Shown here: one piece after another, positions 5,509 to 6,192 of the stretch
How positions within the stretch are numbered: the stretch's first letter is position 1
Layout of the letters: the number at the start of each line of letters is the position of its first letter
Notes under the pieces: model-generated
What the model was told of the DNA's origin: nothing
Seen by the model: the letters and a program-made list of their open reading frames with translations, nothing else
Databases searched by the model: none
NCBI GenBank assembly: GCA_036388295.1
Contig: DASVSC010000073.1
Span: 1 to 6,192, forward strand
Direction: 5' to 3'
From: RYN-431 sp036388295
GTDB lineage: Bacteria; Planctomycetota; Phycisphaerae; Tepidisphaerales; Tepidisphaeraceae
DNA length: 6,192 nt
Translations under genes and position numbers: made by a program

Positions 5509-5988
5509 CTACAGGAGCACGATCGTCCGCGCCGCGCTCGACCCGGCCGGCCCGGGCTGGGTCTTGCTGTACGGCAGTTCGACGAACGGCCGGTCGCAGT
5601 CGATCGTCACCGGCATCGCGTGCTCGAGTTCGTCAATAAAACGTTCGACCAGGAACTCCTGCTTGTGCGGGTCCAGCCGGTGCAGCGACCAGTGCCCGAC
5701 GTACAGCAGCGCCTTCAGCGGCGGGTTGGGGCCGATCGTAAGACGAACGCGCACCAGATCGAAGACTTCTTCGGTTTCGCCGTCTTCACCGCCCGCCTTC
5801 CAGGCCAGCGGCGGCGTGCGGTGGTCGTAACCGGCCACCACGATCATCGGACGGCACTGCACATTAACAGTGGCCGGATAGAACGACGTGATTTCCGGAA
5901 AAGTGCGGGCGATCAGCGGCACCTGCGTCACCATGTTCGCCCGGGCGGAGCCGGTCCACGTTCTTTGATAAACGCCGGTCGCCCGCAT
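5509..5988 (-). CDS. Small protein of unknown function, faintly like CTP-dependent riboflavin kinase (DUF120)
   Basis: Read from ATG 5988 the protein has 159 residues, soluble, with no signal peptide or membrane span. I do not recognise it with confidence. Features that recall the archaeal riboflavin kinase (RibK, DUF120) cradle-loop barrel: TGVYQRTWTGSARANM near the start, where RibK has its Gly-rich GxVxxGxGxG strand; FYPATVNVQ at about 37-45, like the (F)YPGTLNV signature; and a C-terminal pattern of hydrophobic strand, helix and MPVTIDCD, like RibK's GDxVxI end. The similarity is by eye and weak. The frame stays open upstream to 6156, but that part overlaps the dehydrogenase gene out of frame, so a start at 5988 (or the Met at 5934) is preferred. 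It lies 38 bp after the dehydrogenase stop, probably in one operon, and ends 12 bp from the convergent peptidase stop with no terminator between them. Confidence 0.7.
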   Translation of the reverse strand: MRATGVYQRTWTGSARANMVTQVPLIARTFPEITSFYPATVNVQCRPMIVVAGYDHRTPPLAWKAGGEDGETEEVFDLVRVRLTIGPNPPLKALLYVGHWSLHRLDPHKQEFLVERFIDELEHAMPVTIDCDRPFVELPYSKTQPGPAGSSAARTIVLL

Positions 5989-6026
5989 AGTTCGCTGTTC
6001 CGGTAAGTGCTGCGGTTCGGACGCTA

Positions 6027-6192
6027 TCAGCGGATCGACATGCCGCCGTCGACATGAATCGTCTGGCCGGTGATGTACTCGCCGGCGCGGCTGCAGAGCA
6101 GTTGGATGATGCCGACGAAATCCTCGGGCTCGCCCACTCTGGGCACCGGCAGCCACTTGCCTTTGGTGGCTTTGTCGGCTTCGCTGGTGAAG
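6027..6192 (-). CDS. Short-chain dehydrogenase/reductase (FabG-like), C-terminal fragment cut by right edge
   Basis: Fifty-four C-terminal residues are visible, ending at TGA 6027-6029. They contain the tail typical of classical short-chain dehydrogenases: PRVGEPEDFVGIIQLLCS followed by YITGQTIHVDGGMSIR, the substrate-loop exit and the final strand with its conserved GQ...VDGG. Such enzymes are NAD(P)(H)-dependent oxidoreductases; 3-oxoacyl-ACP reductase and sugar or gluconate dehydrogenases share this end. The catalytic Ser-Tyr-Lys and the cofactor-binding glycines lie outside the window, so neither activity nor cofactor can be checked. It is the upstream partner of the small gene at 5509-5988. 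Confidence 0.88.
   Translation of the reverse strand, partial: FTSEADKATKGKWLPVPRVGEPEDFVGIIQLLCSRAGEYITGQTIHVDGGMSIR

Noticed and set aside
5989..6156. N-terminal 56-residue extension of the small minus-strand protein
   Set aside because: It lies over the conserved FabG-like C-terminus in another frame on the same strand and is Arg/His-rich without structure, so the gene most likely starts at 5988.

Overview
The window is GC-rich and gene-dense, with bacterial-type genes throughout. It looks like a chromosomal piece from a free-living bacterium. A planctomycete or another PVC-group relative is my best guess. The grounds are the ECF sigma/anti-sigma pair with long low-complexity extensions, the 'ACCACGGAGRCACGGAG'-type inverted repeat often met in such genomes, and the mixture of strong Shine-Dalgarno starts and starts without one. 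This is an impression from sequence style; there is no marker gene to prove it.

Layout, left to right. (1) On the minus strand, 1-1626 holds a two-gene operon: an ECF-type RNA polymerase sigma factor followed after 16 bp by a membrane-anchored anti-sigma-like protein that runs off the left edge. (2) Divergently, 1701-2384 encodes a small exported or membrane-anchored protein resembling a shortened peptide methionine sulfoxide reductase (MsrA). (3) A 378-bp gap (2385-2762) contains a 240-bp element bounded by 21-bp near-perfect inverted repeats and filled with small hairpins, then a probable promoter and a strong ribosome binding site. (4) 2763-4262 encodes a complete NAD(P)-dependent aldehyde dehydrogenase with every catalytic residue present. 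It is followed by a perfect 13-bp hairpin. (5) 4384-5496 encodes an M42-family metallo-aminopeptidase with a full set of metal ligands. (6) On the minus strand, convergent with the peptidase and only 12 bp away, 5509-5988 encodes a small protein with faint resemblance to CTP-dependent riboflavin kinases (DUF120). It lies 38 bp downstream of the C-terminal end of a FabG-like short-chain dehydrogenase that enters from the right edge (6027-6192).

How they fit together: the sigma/anti-sigma pair is a self-contained signalling module and may also control the divergent MsrA-like gene, which shares its 74-bp intergenic region. The aldehyde dehydrogenase and peptidase look like separate housekeeping or catabolic transcription units. 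The short-chain dehydrogenase and the small downstream protein are probably co-transcribed. I see no defence system, prophage, CRISPR array, tRNA or rRNA here. The least ordinary items are the inverted-repeat element, the MsrA-like protein with its unclear start, the zinc-ligand-free anti-sigma domain and the possible riboflavin-kinase-like protein.
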